Shown piece after piece: positions 42,940 to 52,001 of a DNA stretch of 64,000 nt. Position numbers and translations under genes: made by a program. This DNA comes from Alphaproteobacteria bacterium (GTDB taxonomy: Bacteria > Pseudomonadota > Alphaproteobacteria > ATCC43930 > CGMCC-115725). Position 1 is the stretch's first letter. Each line of letters starts with the position of its first letter. The stretch spans positions 29,486 to 93,485 of the forward strand of contig JAJPHB010000024.1 in assembly GCA_021325525.1 (NCBI GenBank). Reading direction: 5' to 3'. The notes beneath the pieces are model-generated. The model was not told the DNA's origin. It was given only the letters and a program-made list of their open reading frames with translations, and did not search any database.

Positions 42940-43470
42940 ATGCGCCGTCTCCTCTTCCTCCTTCCGGTCGCGCTCTTCGCGGTCATCGCCGGCTACTTCA
43001 CCCTCGGCCTCCGCGGCGACCCGTCGCTCCTCCCTTCGGCGCTCATCGACAAGCCGGCGCCCGACTTCGCCCTGCCGGGGCTCGGCGGCAAGCCCGGCCT
43101 CGCGCGCGCGGATCTCGCCGGCCGCGTCGCCCTCGTCAATTTCTTCGCCTCCTGGTGCGCGCCCTGCCGCACCGAGCATCCGCTGCTGATGCGCCTCGCC
43201 GAAGAGGGCAAGGTCGCACTCTACGGCATCGACTACAAGGACAAGCCCGAGGACGCGGCGCGGCTTCTCGCGCAGCTCGGCGATCCCTATCGCCGCATCG
43301 GCGTCGACCGCGAGGGCCGCACCGCCATCGATTTCGGCGTCTATGGCGTGCCCGAAACCTATGTCGTCGACGCCGCGGGCCGCATCCGCTACCGCCAGGT
43401 CGGGCCCATCAGCGCCGCCGATTGGGAGCGCAAGCTGCTGCCGCTGCTTCAGAAGCTGGGGGCGTCGTGA
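42940..43470 (+). CDS. ccmG: Thiol:disulfide oxidoreductase CcmG/DsbE
   Basis: A 176-residue thioredoxin-fold protein with an N-terminal membrane anchor (about 4-23). The active site is Trp-Cys-Ala-Pro-Cys in '[15 protein letters not shown]', and the cis-Pro is in 'GVPETYVVD'. It keeps the CXXCH cysteines of apocytochromes reduced. ATG 42940 is preferred; a TTG at 42919 would overlap the ccmF stop (TTGA). Confidence 0.94.
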   Translation: MRRLLFLLPVALFAVIAGYFTLGLRGDPSLLPSALIDKPAPDFALPGLGGKPGLARADLAGRVALVNFFASWCAPCRTEHPLLMRLAEEGKVALYGIDYKDKPEDAARLLAQLGDPYRRIGVDREGRTAIDFGVYGVPETYVVDAAGRIRYRQVGPISAADWERKLLPLLQKLGAS

Positions 43471-43499
43471 CGGCCGGGGCATCGCCGCGACGCTCTCAT

Positions 43500-44051
43500 A
43501 TGAACCCTCTCCCGCTTGCGGGAGAGGGCAGGGTGAGGGCTGCTCCATTCCCCTCACCCCGACCCTCTCCCGCAAGCGGGAGAGGGAGAATTCTGGCGCT
43601 CCTCTGTCTCATCCTCGCGCTTCTGCCGCTGCCCGCCCTCGCCGTGCTTCCCTCCGAGCGCCTCGCCGATCCGGCGCTCGAGGCGCGGGCGCGCGCCTTG
43701 AGCCGGGAGCTGCGCTGCCTTGTCTGCCGGAACGAATCGATCGACGATTCGAGCGCCGATCTCGCCCATGACCTGCGCGTCCTCGTGCGCGAGCGCCTCA
43801 AGGCGGGGGACAGCGACGCGCAGGTCCTGGCCTATCTCACCAGCCGCTATGGCGATTTCGTCCTGCTGCGGCCGCCGGTGCAGCCCGACACCTGGCTGCT
43901 CTGGTTCGGTCCGCCGGCGCTGCTCTGCCTCGGCGGCGTCGGCCTTGCTTTCGCGCTCCGGCGGCGGCGCGGCGCGGCGGCCGAGCCGGCGCCGCTCAGC
44001 GCCGAGGAGCGCCAGCGCCTCGAGCGGCTGATGCGCGAGGAAGAGGCGTGA
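43500..44051 (+). CDS. ccmH: Cytochrome c-type biogenesis protein CcmH (CycL), repeat-derived N terminus
   Basis: The core is a normal CcmH: signal-like helix '[18 protein letters not shown]', then '[14 protein letters not shown]' with the two redox cysteines, and a C-terminal membrane helix. The only usable start codon seen is ATG 43500, so the first 30 residues ('[19 protein letters not shown]' and so on) are encoded by a GC-rich dispersed repeat. GTG 43533 lies inside the repeat too. The native start seems to have been replaced by the repeat, and the ribosome-binding site is weak. The end overlaps ccmI (GTGA). Confidence 0.88.
   Translation: MNPLPLAGEGRVRAAPFPSPRPSPASGRGRILALLCLILALLPLPALAVLPSERLADPALEARARALSRELRCLVCRNESIDDSSADLAHDLRVLVRERLKAGDSDAQVLAYLTSRYGDFVLLRPPVQPDTWLLWFGPPALLCLGGVGLAFALRRRRGAAAEPAPLSAEERQRLERLMREEEA
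43505..43586. repeat. Inverted GC-rich repeat at the ccmG-ccmH junction
   Basis: The left copy 43505-43539 (CCCTCTCCCGCTTGCGGGAG...) and the right copy 43550-43586 are mutual inverted repeats. Each is internally palindromic, with TTGC and GCAA-type centres. Both lie within the reading frame assigned to the ccmH N terminus. Confidence 0.85.
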
Positions 44052-45520
44052 TCCTCTGGGCGGCGATCGCGCTCGTCACGCTGCTCGCCGCGGCGGCGGT
44101 CGCCTGGCCGCTCCTCCGCCCGCGCGCCGCGGCGGCGCCGCGCGCCAGCTTCGACCGCGCCGTCTACCGCGACCAGCTCGCCGAGCTCGATCGCGATTGC
44201 GAACGCGGCGTCCTCGACGCGGCGCAGGCGGCGGCGGCCCGGCTCGAAATCGAGCGGCGGCTCCTCGCCGCGGATGGTGCGGCGGCGGCCGAGGCTCCAT
44301 CCAAGCCCGCGCCGCCCGTCGATGGTATTACCGCCGCCGCGCTCGCCGCCGCCGTTTCAGCCGCCGCCATCGCGCTTTATCTCGCCATCGGCTCGCCCGA
44401 GACGCGGGACGCGCCCTTTGCCGCGCGCCAAGCCGGGGGCGCCCTTGCCGCACGCGGCGGGGCGCCCGGCGACCTCGCCGCCAGCGCCGCGTCGCTGGAG
44501 GCGAAGCTCAAGGACCATCCCGAGGATGCCGCGGGCTGGCTGCTCCTCGCCCGCACCGAGGCGGTGCTGCAGCACTGGCAGGAGAGCGCCGACGCCTATC
44601 GCCGCGCCATGGCCTTGACGGGCGACGGCGCCGAGGCCGCTTCGGGCTATGGCGAGGCGCTGGTCATGGCGGCGGGCGGCATCGTGACGCCGGCGGCGGA
44701 GGACGCCTTCCGGACGGCCTTGCGGCACGATCCCAAGAACCCGCCGGCGCGGTTCTATATGGCGCTCGCCGAGGCGCAGTCGGGCAGGCCCGAGGCGGCG
44801 CTTGCGGGCTGGGCGGCGCTCGCCGCCGATTCGCCCCCCGACGCGCCCTGGCAGAGCATGGTGCGGCAGAGCGCCGAGGAGACGGCGCGCGCCGCCGGGC
44901 TGCCGATGCCGAAGCTGCCGGAACCGCCGCCGGCGCCGTCGGCGGCCGCGGCCGCGGCGGAGGGCGCGCCCGGCCCCACCGCCGCCGACATCGCCGCGGC
45001 GCAGCAGATGTCGCGGCAAGCGCGGCAGCAGATGATACGCGGCATGGTCGAGGGTCTGGCGGCGCGGCTCGAGAAGAACCCCGGCGACGCCGCGGGCTGG
45101 ACGCGCCTTGCCAAGGCCTACCGCGTCCTCGGCGAGACGGCGAAGGCCGAGGCCGCCGAAGAGCGCGCCGCCGCCGCGGCGCAAGCTACGCCGAGCGCGG
45201 CCCCGGTCCCGGCCGCCGCGGCCTCGGCCGAGGTGGCGGCGCTCCTCGACCGCGCCCATGCCCTGCTGCAAAGCTCGGGCGCCGCCCAGGATGTGCGCGT
45301 GCCGCTGCCGCAGGGCGTCGTCGACATCATGCACGACATCGAGGCGCGCGCCCCCGACGAGCCCGAGGCGCTCTGGTATCTCGGCCTCGCCGCGGCGCAG
45401 CGCCGCGATCCCAAGGCGGCGGCGCAGTATTGGTCGCGACTCCTCGGCCTGCTCCCGCCGGGGAGCGAGCATTATAAGACGGTCGAGGCGGCGCTGGGGG
45501 CGCTGGCACCGGCGCAATGA
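44048..45520 (+). CDS. ccmI: c-type cytochrome biogenesis protein CcmI (CycH)
   Basis: A 490-residue protein. Two membrane helices (about 2-22 and 94-114) bound a cytoplasmic loop with '[22 protein letters not shown]', the family signature. A large periplasmic TPR domain follows ('[20 protein letters not shown]', '[20 protein letters not shown]'). It presents apocytochrome c to CcmFH. An Ala/Pro-rich linker at about 295-320 and 385-400 is unusual only in length. The start is GTG 44048. Confidence 0.92.
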   Translation: MILWAAIALVTLLAAAAVAWPLLRPRAAAAPRASFDRAVYRDQLAELDRDCERGVLDAAQAAAARLEIERRLLAADGAAAAEAPSKPAPPVDGITAAALAAAVSAAAIALYLAIGSPETRDAPFAARQAGGALAARGGAPGDLAASAASLEAKLKDHPEDAAGWLLLARTEAVLQHWQESADAYRRAMALTGDGAEAASGYGEALVMAAGGIVTPAAEDAFRTALRHDPKNPPARFYMALAEAQSGRPEAALAGWAALAADSPPDAPWQSMVRQSAEETARAAGLPMPKLPEPPPAPSAAAAAAEGAPGPTAADIAAAQQMSRQARQQMIRGMVEGLAARLEKNPGDAAGWTRLAKAYRVLGETAKAEAAEERAAAAAQATPSAAPVPAAAASAEVAALLDRAHALLQSSGAAQDVRVPLPQGVVDIMHDIEARAPDEPEALWYLGLAAAQRRDPKAAAQYWSRLLGLLPPGSEHYKTVEAALGALAPAQ

Positions 45521-45665
45521 AGCGCGGGATTTGACCCGGGCCACGCATCTCGGTGTCGCAGGCGGGGCCGCAACTGTCGGAAATTTTAACAGATTTGCTT
45601 CACAGTCCGCCGAGCATCCCGCGACTGTCGTCGCAATGGCTTGAGATTCATCAACTTCACTGTTT

Positions 45666-45680
45666 TGGCGCAAAAATTGC
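45666..45680 (+). promoter_or_regulatory. Sigma-54-type (-24/-12) promoter of the HprK-related cassette
   Basis: TGGCGC-AAAAA-TTGC places GG and GC exactly 10 bases apart, as RpoN requires, with one or two departures from the full consensus. The predicted start near 45692 leaves a leader of about 57 bases to the ATG at 45749. The surrounding 45590-45720 is AT-richer than the rest of the window. Confidence 0.6.
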
Positions 45681-45748
45681 ACGGCAGCGAGAATGGAACG
45701 CCGGGCGAGGGCCTGGACTCAATTCGGCGTCGAAGGTAGGGTGAAATC

Positions 45749-46432
45749 ATGGCGGAGAACATTGGGGTGCCGGCCGGCACGGCCGACCGAAGCGGCGCAA
45801 AAAAGGATTGCGGCTGCGGCTGCGGGGGGAGCGGCGGCTGCGGCGACAAGAATGCGATCCCGCGGGCGGCGCGTCGAAGCTTCCTCGCCAGCGGTCTCGC
45901 GGTCGCCAGCTATTCCGTGACCCTTCCGGCGCGCGCGAATTCGAGCAATTGCGGGCCGATCACCGCCCTGGCGTCGCCGCACGGCTCGGGCCACCATACC
46001 TTCACTTGCAACGGCGGCAGGACGCCGGGCTTTTGGATGAACCAGGGGCAGTGCTGGCCGTCCGGTCTCAACAACCCGACGGCGATTTGCACGACAACCT
46101 TCGATTTCTGGTTTGCCGGCATCAGCCCTGTCGTGACGGCATTCAATACCCGCGAAACCTTGCGCGCGGCATTGTGCCCGCCCAACGGCGACAATTTCGA
46201 GTTTCAGCTCGCAGGCGCGCTGCTCAATGCCGATACGTTCGGGACGAGCTTCGGCTATGCCAACGGAAAAGCGGTGGCGCAGGCGGTGGCAAACGCCTTG
46301 GCGGCCGGACTGACTCTCGATCAGATCCATACCGCGCTCGCCAATCTCAATTTTGACAACGGCATCACACTTCCCTGCACCGGCGGCGGTAAGAAGAACC
46401 AGATCCAAATTTGCAAACTCAGTTGCACTTGA
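45749..46432 (+). CDS. Cysteine-rich Tat-exported protein, candidate substrate of the HprK-related system
   Basis: A 227-residue protein. It has a Cys/Gly-rich leader (Cys21, 23, 25 and 31 in 'DCGCGCGGSGGCGD'), then a Tat-like signal 'ARRSFLAS' with a hydrophobic stretch ending near 'LPARA' (residue 63). The mature domain has 8 cysteines, a 'GGRTPGFWMNQGQCWP' motif reminiscent of TPGxWKN-type exported proteins, and the C terminus 'CKLSCT'. The function is unknown. It is the first gene of a five-gene unit with a PqqD-like protein, a kinase and a nucleotidyltransferase. That placement makes it a plausible modification target, which is inference. Confidence 0.7.
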   Translation: MAENIGVPAGTADRSGAKKDCGCGCGGSGGCGDKNAIPRAARRSFLASGLAVASYSVTLPARANSSNCGPITALASPHGSGHHTFTCNGGRTPGFWMNQGQCWPSGLNNPTAICTTTFDFWFAGISPVVTAFNTRETLRAALCPPNGDNFEFQLAGALLNADTFGTSFGYANGKAVAQAVANALAAGLTLDQIHTALANLNFDNGITLPCTGGGKKNQIQICKLSCT

Positions 46433-46716
46433 CGACAGAACCGATCTGGCGGACAGCCCAACGCGAGTTTCTCGAGCGAAATTGGGACGGAGAGGCGCTC
46501 GTTTTTGATGTGCTCTCCGGGGCGACGCACCATTTGAACCAAGCGGCCTCCGCAGTTTGGTCGGCGTTGCGCCGTGAAGGATCGGGAACCGTCGGCGAGA
46601 TTCGTCGTCGTCTAGGCTCGTCCTCCGGTGACAGCGCCGATCACGAATCGATCAATGTGCTGATTGTCTTGGCGGAACTCCGGCATCTCGCTCTCATTGA
46701 AACTCACGGCGATTAG
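46429..46716 (+). CDS. PqqD-family peptide chaperone of an HPr-rel-A-type system
   Basis: A protein of about 95 residues with the winged-helix PqqD/RiPP-recognition fold: 'FLERNWDGEALVFDVLSGATHHLNQAASAVW' (given here in parts: 'ALVFDVLSGATHHLN', 'AASAVWSALR'), then a second helical half. PqqD-like proteins bind leader peptides and hand them to modifying enzymes. A TTG at 46429 overlaps the upstream stop (TTGA); TTGs at 46411 and 46423 are alternatives. It lies 8 bases before the kinase gene. Confidence 0.75.
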   Translation: MTTEPIWRTAQREFLERNWDGEALVFDVLSGATHHLNQAASAVWSALRREGSGTVGEIRRRLGSSSGDSADHESINVLIVLAELRHLALIETHGD

Positions 46717-46724
46717 AATCGTCC

Positions 46725-47633
46725 TTGCCCCGATCGACCTTCTATTTGCGGACGGGTCCGTTCGCCATCCATCTCGAGACGCGCGAGGAGCGCCTTCGCG
46801 AAGGCGTGCCGCTCCTCTATGACGACGGCCGGCTGATCGACCGGCCGGAATTCTGCGACTTCCACGTCACCGTCGAGCGGCCCGTGCTGCGGCGCTGGTT
46901 CCGTCCGAAGACGGCCTTCCATTTCGAGGGCGCAGCGCTCTTCACGCCCTCGCCGCCCGAGCATGCGCTGCCGCTTTTCGAATGGGGGCTGAACTGGGCG
47001 ATCGGCATGACCGTGAACCAGTATCTGGTGGTGCATGCCGCTTCGCTCGCCTGGGGCGACCGCGCGCTCGTCATTCCGGGGCCGCCGGGAGCTGGCAAGA
47101 GCACGCTCTGCGCCGGTCTCGCCTCCCGCGGCTGGCGCCTCCTCTCGGACGAGCTGACGCTCCTGCGCCTCGATGGCGGCGGCCTCGTCGCGCTGGCGCG
47201 GCCGGTCAGCCTCAAGAATGAATCGATCGAGATCATCCGCCGTTTCGCCCCGGAAGCGGTGTTCAGCCGCCCGGCGGAGCGCACCTTGAAGGGGACTGTT
47301 GCCCTGATGAAGCCGCCGGCGGAGAGCGTGAAGCGGATTGCCGAACCCGCCTTGCCGGCCTGGGTCGTCGTGCCGCGCTTTACCGCCGGCGCCGCGGCCC
47401 GGCTCTCGCCGCGGCCGAAGGCCGAAGCCTTCCTCGAACTCGCCGCAAACGCGATCAACTATCATGTGCTCGGCGCCGCCGCCTTCTCGGCTCTGGGCGA
47501 GCTCGTCGATCGCAGCCTCTGCTTCGATTTCGCCTATGGCGATCTCGGCGAGGCCGTCGCGGGCTTGACAGCCCTCGCCGAGAGCGCGTCTCTGCCGCAG
47601 AGCCAAGGGGGGACCGCGGCGCGCGCGACATGA
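46725..47633 (+). CDS. HprK-related kinase A
   Basis: A 302-residue protein related to the C-terminal domain of HPr kinase/phosphorylase. The Walker A is at 119-126 ('GPPGAGKS'), preceded by 'VVHAASLAWGDRALVIPG' and followed by 'LLSDELTLLRL' with a likely metal Asp. Related kinases phosphorylate a C-terminal Ser of lasso peptides in some clusters. No HPr or PTS gene is near. The start is TTG 46725. The stop overlaps the next ATG by 4 bases. The target is unknown. Confidence 0.82.
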   Translation: MPRSTFYLRTGPFAIHLETREERLREGVPLLYDDGRLIDRPEFCDFHVTVERPVLRRWFRPKTAFHFEGAALFTPSPPEHALPLFEWGLNWAIGMTVNQYLVVHAASLAWGDRALVIPGPPGAGKSTLCAGLASRGWRLLSDELTLLRLDGGGLVALARPVSLKNESIEIIRRFAPEAVFSRPAERTLKGTVALMKPPAESVKRIAEPALPAWVVVPRFTAGAAARLSPRPKAEAFLELAANAINYHVLGAAAFSALGELVDRSLCFDFAYGDLGEAVAGLTALAESASLPQSQGGTAARAT

Positions 47634-48733
47634 TGAACCGGGCAGCCGGCAGGCTGATCTCGCTGATACGAGAGCCGGAGCGAATCTCGGGCTTGAGCCT
47701 GGGCGATTGGGACGAGCTGATTCCGCCCGCGCGCCGGGCCGGGGTGCTGGCGCGCCTGGCTCTCGCCGCGGACCGCGCCGGCGGCCTCGACGCCGTCCCC
47801 GAGCAGCCGCGCCAGCATCTCCGGTCCGCCCTCATCGCCGCCGAGAAGCAGCGCCGTGACATCGAATTCGAGCTCGATCGCCTCGCCGAGACGCTGAAAG
47901 GGACGATCGGGCGCATCGTGCTGCTCAAAGGCGCGGCCTACCTCGCCGCGGGTCTCCCCGCCGCCGAAGGCCGCATCTTCGGCGACATTGACATCCTCGT
48001 GCCGAAAGAGACGCTGCCGCGCGTCGAAGCGGTGCTCGACATATCGGGCTGGCGCTTCGGGGAAATGGCGGAGTATGACCGCAGCTATTATCGGCGATGG
48101 ATGCACCAGATCCCGCCGCTGGTGCATGGTACCCGTGGCTCGCTGCTCGATGTCCACCACACGATCGTCGCGCGGACGCGCCGTTTGCAGCTCGACGCGG
48201 CGGAACTCTTTCGCGCCGCGGTCGACATCCCGGGCCGACCGGGCTTCGCCGTCCTCGCGCCCGCCGATATGGTGCTGCACAGCGCCGCCCATCTCCTCAA
48301 CGAGGCCGAGTTCGACCGCGGACTGCGCGACCTCGACGATCTCCATCGCCTTCTCTGCCATTTCGGCCGCGACCCCGGCTTCTTCCCGAGCCTGCTCGAA
48401 CGCGCGGCCAAGCTCGATCTTCGGCGCCCGCTCTATTACGCGCTGCGCTATACGACGAGATACCTCGGAACGCCGGTCCCGCCCGAGATCTGCAACGCCG
48501 CCGAGCTCGCCCCGCCCAACCGCGTCCTCCGCGCCGTGATGGACGCGCTCTTCGAGCAGGCGCTTCTCCCGCGCTACCCGAGCGGACACAGCACGCTGCG
48601 CGAGCTTGCCGGCCTTTTCCTCTATATGCGCGCCCACTATCTTCTGATGCCGATGCACATCCTTGTGCCGCATTTGCTGCGCAAGGCATATATGCGGCGC
48701 GCGGAGCAGCAACAGCAGGCGGGTGTCGTATGA
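47630..48733 (+). CDS. Nucleotidyltransferase family protein of the HPr-rel-A cassette
   Basis: A 367-residue protein of the NTP_transf_5/Rv-type nucleotidyltransferase group. 'LLKGAAYLAAGLP' precedes the catalytic 'FGDIDILVP' (118-124), which has the two metal-binding Asp residues. 'LLDVHHTI' and 'DMVLHSAAHLL' are further family blocks. Homologues accompany HprK-like kinases in lasso-peptide and related clusters and may add a nucleotide or sugar-phosphate to the product. ATG 47630 overlaps the kinase stop, and the gene end overlaps the next gene. Confidence 0.8.
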   Translation: MMNRAAGRLISLIREPERISGLSLGDWDELIPPARRAGVLARLALAADRAGGLDAVPEQPRQHLRSALIAAEKQRRDIEFELDRLAETLKGTIGRIVLLKGAAYLAAGLPAAEGRIFGDIDILVPKETLPRVEAVLDISGWRFGEMAEYDRSYYRRWMHQIPPLVHGTRGSLLDVHHTIVARTRRLQLDAAELFRAAVDIPGRPGFAVLAPADMVLHSAAHLLNEAEFDRGLRDLDDLHRLLCHFGRDPGFFPSLLERAAKLDLRRPLYYALRYTTRYLGTPVPPEICNAAELAPPNRVLRAVMDALFEQALLPRYPSGHSTLRELAGLFLYMRAHYLLMPMHILVPHLLRKAYMRRAEQQQQAGVV

Positions 48734-49218
48734 ACGATGCGGAGAGGGCGGCGCCTGCGGCCGAGGCGACCCCCGCCGATCTGCTGCGCGGCCTGCGGCG
48801 CCTCGTCGACAGCGGCGCCTTGCGCCTCGAGCTCGATCTGAAGCGGCTCGATCACATGGATAGCCCCGTCGGCGTCGAGGCCGACAGCAACCGCTGGATC
48901 TATCCGGCGATCATCCTCTGCGGCGCCGTCTTCTGGTTCGTCGGGCTGTGGCCGGGAATCGCCGCCGCAATCCTCTGCCTTGCCGCCTACCTCACTCTCG
49001 GCCGCGCCTATGTCCGGCGGCGGCTCGTCGCGCGCGTCCACGAGAAGGCGCTTTACGATCTCGATCTGTGGCGGCGCCTCTGGCGCTATGGGGGCGTCAG
49101 CCTGGTGCCGGGCGAGGGCGCGGCAGCCGGCGCCGAAACGCCGCGGGCAGAGCCCTGCGCCGCGCCCGAGGGCAATTGGATGGCGCTCGTTCGCGCCCTG
49201 GAGGCTTCGGCGGGCTGA
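48730..49218 (+). CDS. Hypothetical two-helix membrane protein of the same cassette
   Basis: A 162-residue protein. The N-terminal half is helical and charged ('LLRGLRRLVDSGALRLELDLKRL'). Two adjacent transmembrane helices (about 56-72 and 74-92) are followed by a basic C-terminal half with 'DLDLWRRLWRYGGVSL'. No family was recognised. ATG 48730 overlaps the nucleotidyltransferase stop (ATGA), so it belongs to the operon. It may anchor the complex or act in export. Confidence 0.65.
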   Translation: MNDAERAAPAAEATPADLLRGLRRLVDSGALRLELDLKRLDHMDSPVGVEADSNRWIYPAIILCGAVFWFVGLWPGIAAAILCLAAYLTLGRAYVRRRLVARVHEKALYDLDLWRRLWRYGGVSLVPGEGAAAGAETPRAEPCAAPEGNWMALVRALEASAG

Positions 49219-49236
49219 TCCGCGGCGCCGCCGCGC

Positions 49237-49770
49237 TCAGATGCGCGCCTGCGGCTTCAGCACGGCGGCGAGATCGGGCCAGCCATAGGCCACGGCGTCG
49301 ATCTGGCTGCCGGCGAAGGGGATGCGGCGGTGCCCGACCTGCTTGCCGCCGAGGCGCTCATAGAAGAAGCGCGAGGGGTTGGCGCGCAGCACCCAGACGA
49401 GGGCCGAGCCGAGCTTGCGGCGCTGCAGGCGGGCGAAGAGCGCGAGCAGCAGGTCGCGTCCCATGCCGCTTCCCTGGTGGTCGGGCGCCACGTAAAGGGT
49501 GAAGACCTCGCCGGCGAAGCCGAGCGCCGTGTCGCGTGTCGCCCCGCAGCTTCCGAAGCCGCGGACCCGGCTCGTCGCATCGAGGGCGACGACGATGTCG
49601 CCGGGATGCTGTGCCACCTCGTGAGTCCAGAGCCGCCGGCGCTCGGACTCGCTCATCGCGACGAGATATCTGTCGGGCAGGATGCCGGCATAGCTGGCGC
49701 GCCAGGTCTCGACATCGATCCGGGCGATCGCCGGCGCGTCGGCCATCAGGGCTGGCCGTACCCGGTTCAT
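49237..49770 (-). CDS. GNAT-family N-acetyltransferase
   Basis: A 177-residue acetyltransferase. The acetyl-CoA loop is 'VAPDHQGSGMGRDLLLALF', preceded by 'GEVFTLYV' (beta 4). N-terminal 'IARIDVETWRASYAGILPD' is typical of the RimI/YhbS-like branch acting on small molecules or protein N termini. The substrate is unknown. It converges with the cassette operon (18 bases). Confidence 0.88.
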   Translation of the reverse strand: MNRVRPALMADAPAIARIDVETWRASYAGILPDRYLVAMSESERRRLWTHEVAQHPGDIVVALDATSRVRGFGSCGATRDTALGFAGEVFTLYVAPDHQGSGMGRDLLLALFARLQRRKLGSALVWVLRANPSRFFYERLGGKQVGHRRIPFAGSQIDAVAYGWPDLAAVLKPQARI

Positions 49771-49978
49771 CCTTGCCTCCTTCTCCGGCCGATGCGCGGG
49801 GCCGGCAGTCGAGGATAGACTGGCCTCGGCGGCTTTGTCCTCAGCAATTGTGCCGCGGTCGGGGAGGAACGCATTCAGCGCGGAGGCCACAAAAGAGGCG
49901 CAAAGGACGCGGTGGGTTGATCTCCTCTGCGACCGCTGCGAGACATCCGCGGCCCCTGCGCTGAAGCGTGCCCTTCAC

Positions 49979-51835
49979 CTAAACCTCGGGCGGGGCGCGG
50001 GTCGGGCTGAAGAGCTCGTCCTCGCCGAGCTCCTCGCGGCGCCGCGCCTCGAGCTCGCGATTGTAGCGGCGCAGCGCATAGGCCTCGGTGAGGTACCCCA
50101 GGATGTGCCGCTCGGCGGCGCTGTCGAGCACGGGAAGCGCCTCGGCCTCGGCGGCGATGAAGAGGTCGAGCGCGGTGCGGATGGGCTGGCCGGAGGTGAG
50201 GTAATGCGCGGCGCCGCCGGCGAGGTCGGCGGCGCGCAGGCGGTCGATCTCCGGATCGAGATCGGCGCCATGCGCCTCCTGCACATCGATGAGGCCGGCA
50301 TAGCGCCCCGCCTCGTCGAGGACGAACACCGTCTTGGCGCCGCCGACCGGGAAGAGCTGGCGCAGCTCGCGCAGCGAGAGGGCCTGCGGCACCGTCGCGA
50401 AATCGCGGCGCATGAGACGCCCCACGGTCAAATCCTGCAGCCAGCCGATATCGTAGGCGCCGTGCAGCGGCACGCCGCGCAAATGGAAGCGCCAGGTCGC
50501 GAAGGAATAGCCGAACCACTGCCGCGTCGCGAAGGAGGCGAGGAGGACCGCGGCCGTCACTCCGATCGTCGCCGAGAAATCGGAGCTGACTTCGAGGACG
50601 AGGAGGATCATGGTCACCGGCGCGCCGACGACCGAGGCGGCGACGGCGCCCATGCCGGCGAGGGTGAAGACCGTATGGTGCGGCGCGAGCCCCGGCAGGA
50701 GATAGCCGACGAGCGCCGCGACGGCGCCGCCGAAGAGGCTGCCGAGGAAGAGCGACGAGCTGAACATGCCGCCGCGGAAGCCGCTGCCGATTGAGATCGC
50801 CGAGGCGAAGATCTTGGCGATGATGAGGCCGAGGAGGAGGGGCAGGGTGAAGCCGGAGGCGACGGCGGTGACGATGCCGCCATGGCCGCTGCCCAGCACT
50901 TCCGGATAGACGAGGGCGAGGAGGCCGAGGGCGAGGCCGCCCGCCGCCGGGCGCAGCCAGGGCCGCAGCTCGACGCGGCGGAACCAGCCCTCGACCATAG
51001 TGACGCCGGTCATCGCCGCGATGCCGAGCCCGGCGCCGGCGACGCCGAGGACGGCGAGAATGAGGTAGTCGGCCGTCGCCAGGTCGACGTGGTCGTAGAC
51101 CATGTAGATGGGAACGCCGCCCAAGAGCTGGCGCTCGACAAGGACGCCGGCGAGCGCCGCGATCGCCACCGGCGCCAAGGTCGCCAGCGTGTAGCTGCCG
51201 ATGATGAGCTCATAGGCGTAGAAGGCGCCGGCGAGCGGCGCGTTGAAGGCGGCGGCGATGGCGGCGGCGGCGCCGCAGCCGACGAAGGTTCGCAGATCCG
51301 CGCGGCGCAGGCGCAGCATCCGCCCGACATGCGAGGCCGTGCCCGAGCCGAGCTGCGTATAGGCGGCTTCGAGCCCGACCGAGGCGCCGACGCCGGCCGA
51401 GAGGATTGTCAGCACGGTGAGGCGGATGCTGTCGGTCAGCGACATGCGCCCGCCATAAAGCGCATTCGCCTCGATCGCGTCGACGATGTCGCCCGGACGC
51501 CAGCGCCGCGCCGCTTGCGCCGCCATGCCGTAGACGAGCCCGCCGAGGCTCGGCACCAGCATGATGCGCCAGGCCGCGATCACCGTCGTGCTGGAAAGCC
51601 GCGTCTCGAACGGGATGTCGAAAAGCAGGTGGTGGATGCCGAGCACGATCTGCTGGACGACGGCGACGCCGAGGCCGACCGCGCCGCCGATGAGCGCCGC
51701 CGCGATGAGGAGGCCGAGATCGCTGTTGCGCACGCCGCGCGCGACGAGGCGGAGGCGCGTGCGCAGCTCGAGCCGCAGGGTGCGGTGATGGTGGCCGCCC
51801 GGCCAATGTTCTGCCTCGTCCGCTGCTGCCCGCAT
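49979..51835 (-). CDS. ClC-family chloride channel/antiporter with C-terminal CBS domains
   Basis: A 618-residue protein. About residues 38-445 form the ClC membrane domain, with family loops 'GVGASVGLEAAYTQLGSG' (the gating Glu kept, but the usual GREGP altered), 'FNAPLAGAFYAYE' and 'GSGFRGGMFSSSLFLG'. Residues after about 470 carry a CBS pair ('VGRLMRRDFATVPQALSLREL' and 'IRTALDLFIAAEAEALPVLD'). It moves chloride or other anions, possibly with proton exchange. It stands alone. Confidence 0.92.
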   Translation of the reverse strand: MRAAADEAEHWPGGHHHRTLRLELRTRLRLVARGVRNSDLGLLIAAALIGGAVGLGVAVVQQIVLGIHHLLFDIPFETRLSSTTVIAAWRIMLVPSLGGLVYGMAAQAARRWRPGDIVDAIEANALYGGRMSLTDSIRLTVLTILSAGVGASVGLEAAYTQLGSGTASHVGRMLRLRRADLRTFVGCGAAAAIAAAFNAPLAGAFYAYELIIGSYTLATLAPVAIAALAGVLVERQLLGGVPIYMVYDHVDLATADYLILAVLGVAGAGLGIAAMTGVTMVEGWFRRVELRPWLRPAAGGLALGLLALVYPEVLGSGHGGIVTAVASGFTLPLLLGLIIAKIFASAISIGSGFRGGMFSSSLFLGSLFGGAVAALVGYLLPGLAPHHTVFTLAGMGAVAASVVGAPVTMILLVLEVSSDFSATIGVTAAVLLASFATRQWFGYSFATWRFHLRGVPLHGAYDIGWLQDLTVGRLMRRDFATVPQALSLRELRQLFPVGGAKTVFVLDEAGRYAGLIDVQEAHGADLDPEIDRLRAADLAGGAAHYLTSGQPIRTALDLFIAAEAEALPVLDSAAERHILGYLTEAYALRRYNRELEARRREELGEDELFSPTRAPPEV

Positions 51836-52001
51836 CGCCGTTCCGCTCGCCCTCGCCGCGGGCGCCAGTAATCGTCAGAACGGGACCGCCCGCAACCGAT
51901 TTCCGCCGGCGCCGGCGCGGACGCGGCGCGGCGCTCGGCCGCACCGCGTTCGGGGGCGCGTCAGGAAGGCGTCGAGGCGACGGCGGGCGCGATCCGATGG
52001 G

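Noticed and set aside
45749..49218. A full lasso-peptide biosynthetic cluster
   Set aside because: There is no B2 protease, no asparagine-synthetase-like C protein and no short precursor with the expected ring residues. Only the tailoring-type enzymes are present.
49882..49960. Another copy of the 'CAAGGACACGAAG' palindrome before the GNAT gene
   Set aside because: Some resemblance ('AGAGGCGCAAAGGACGCGG') but too many mismatches to call it the same repeat.
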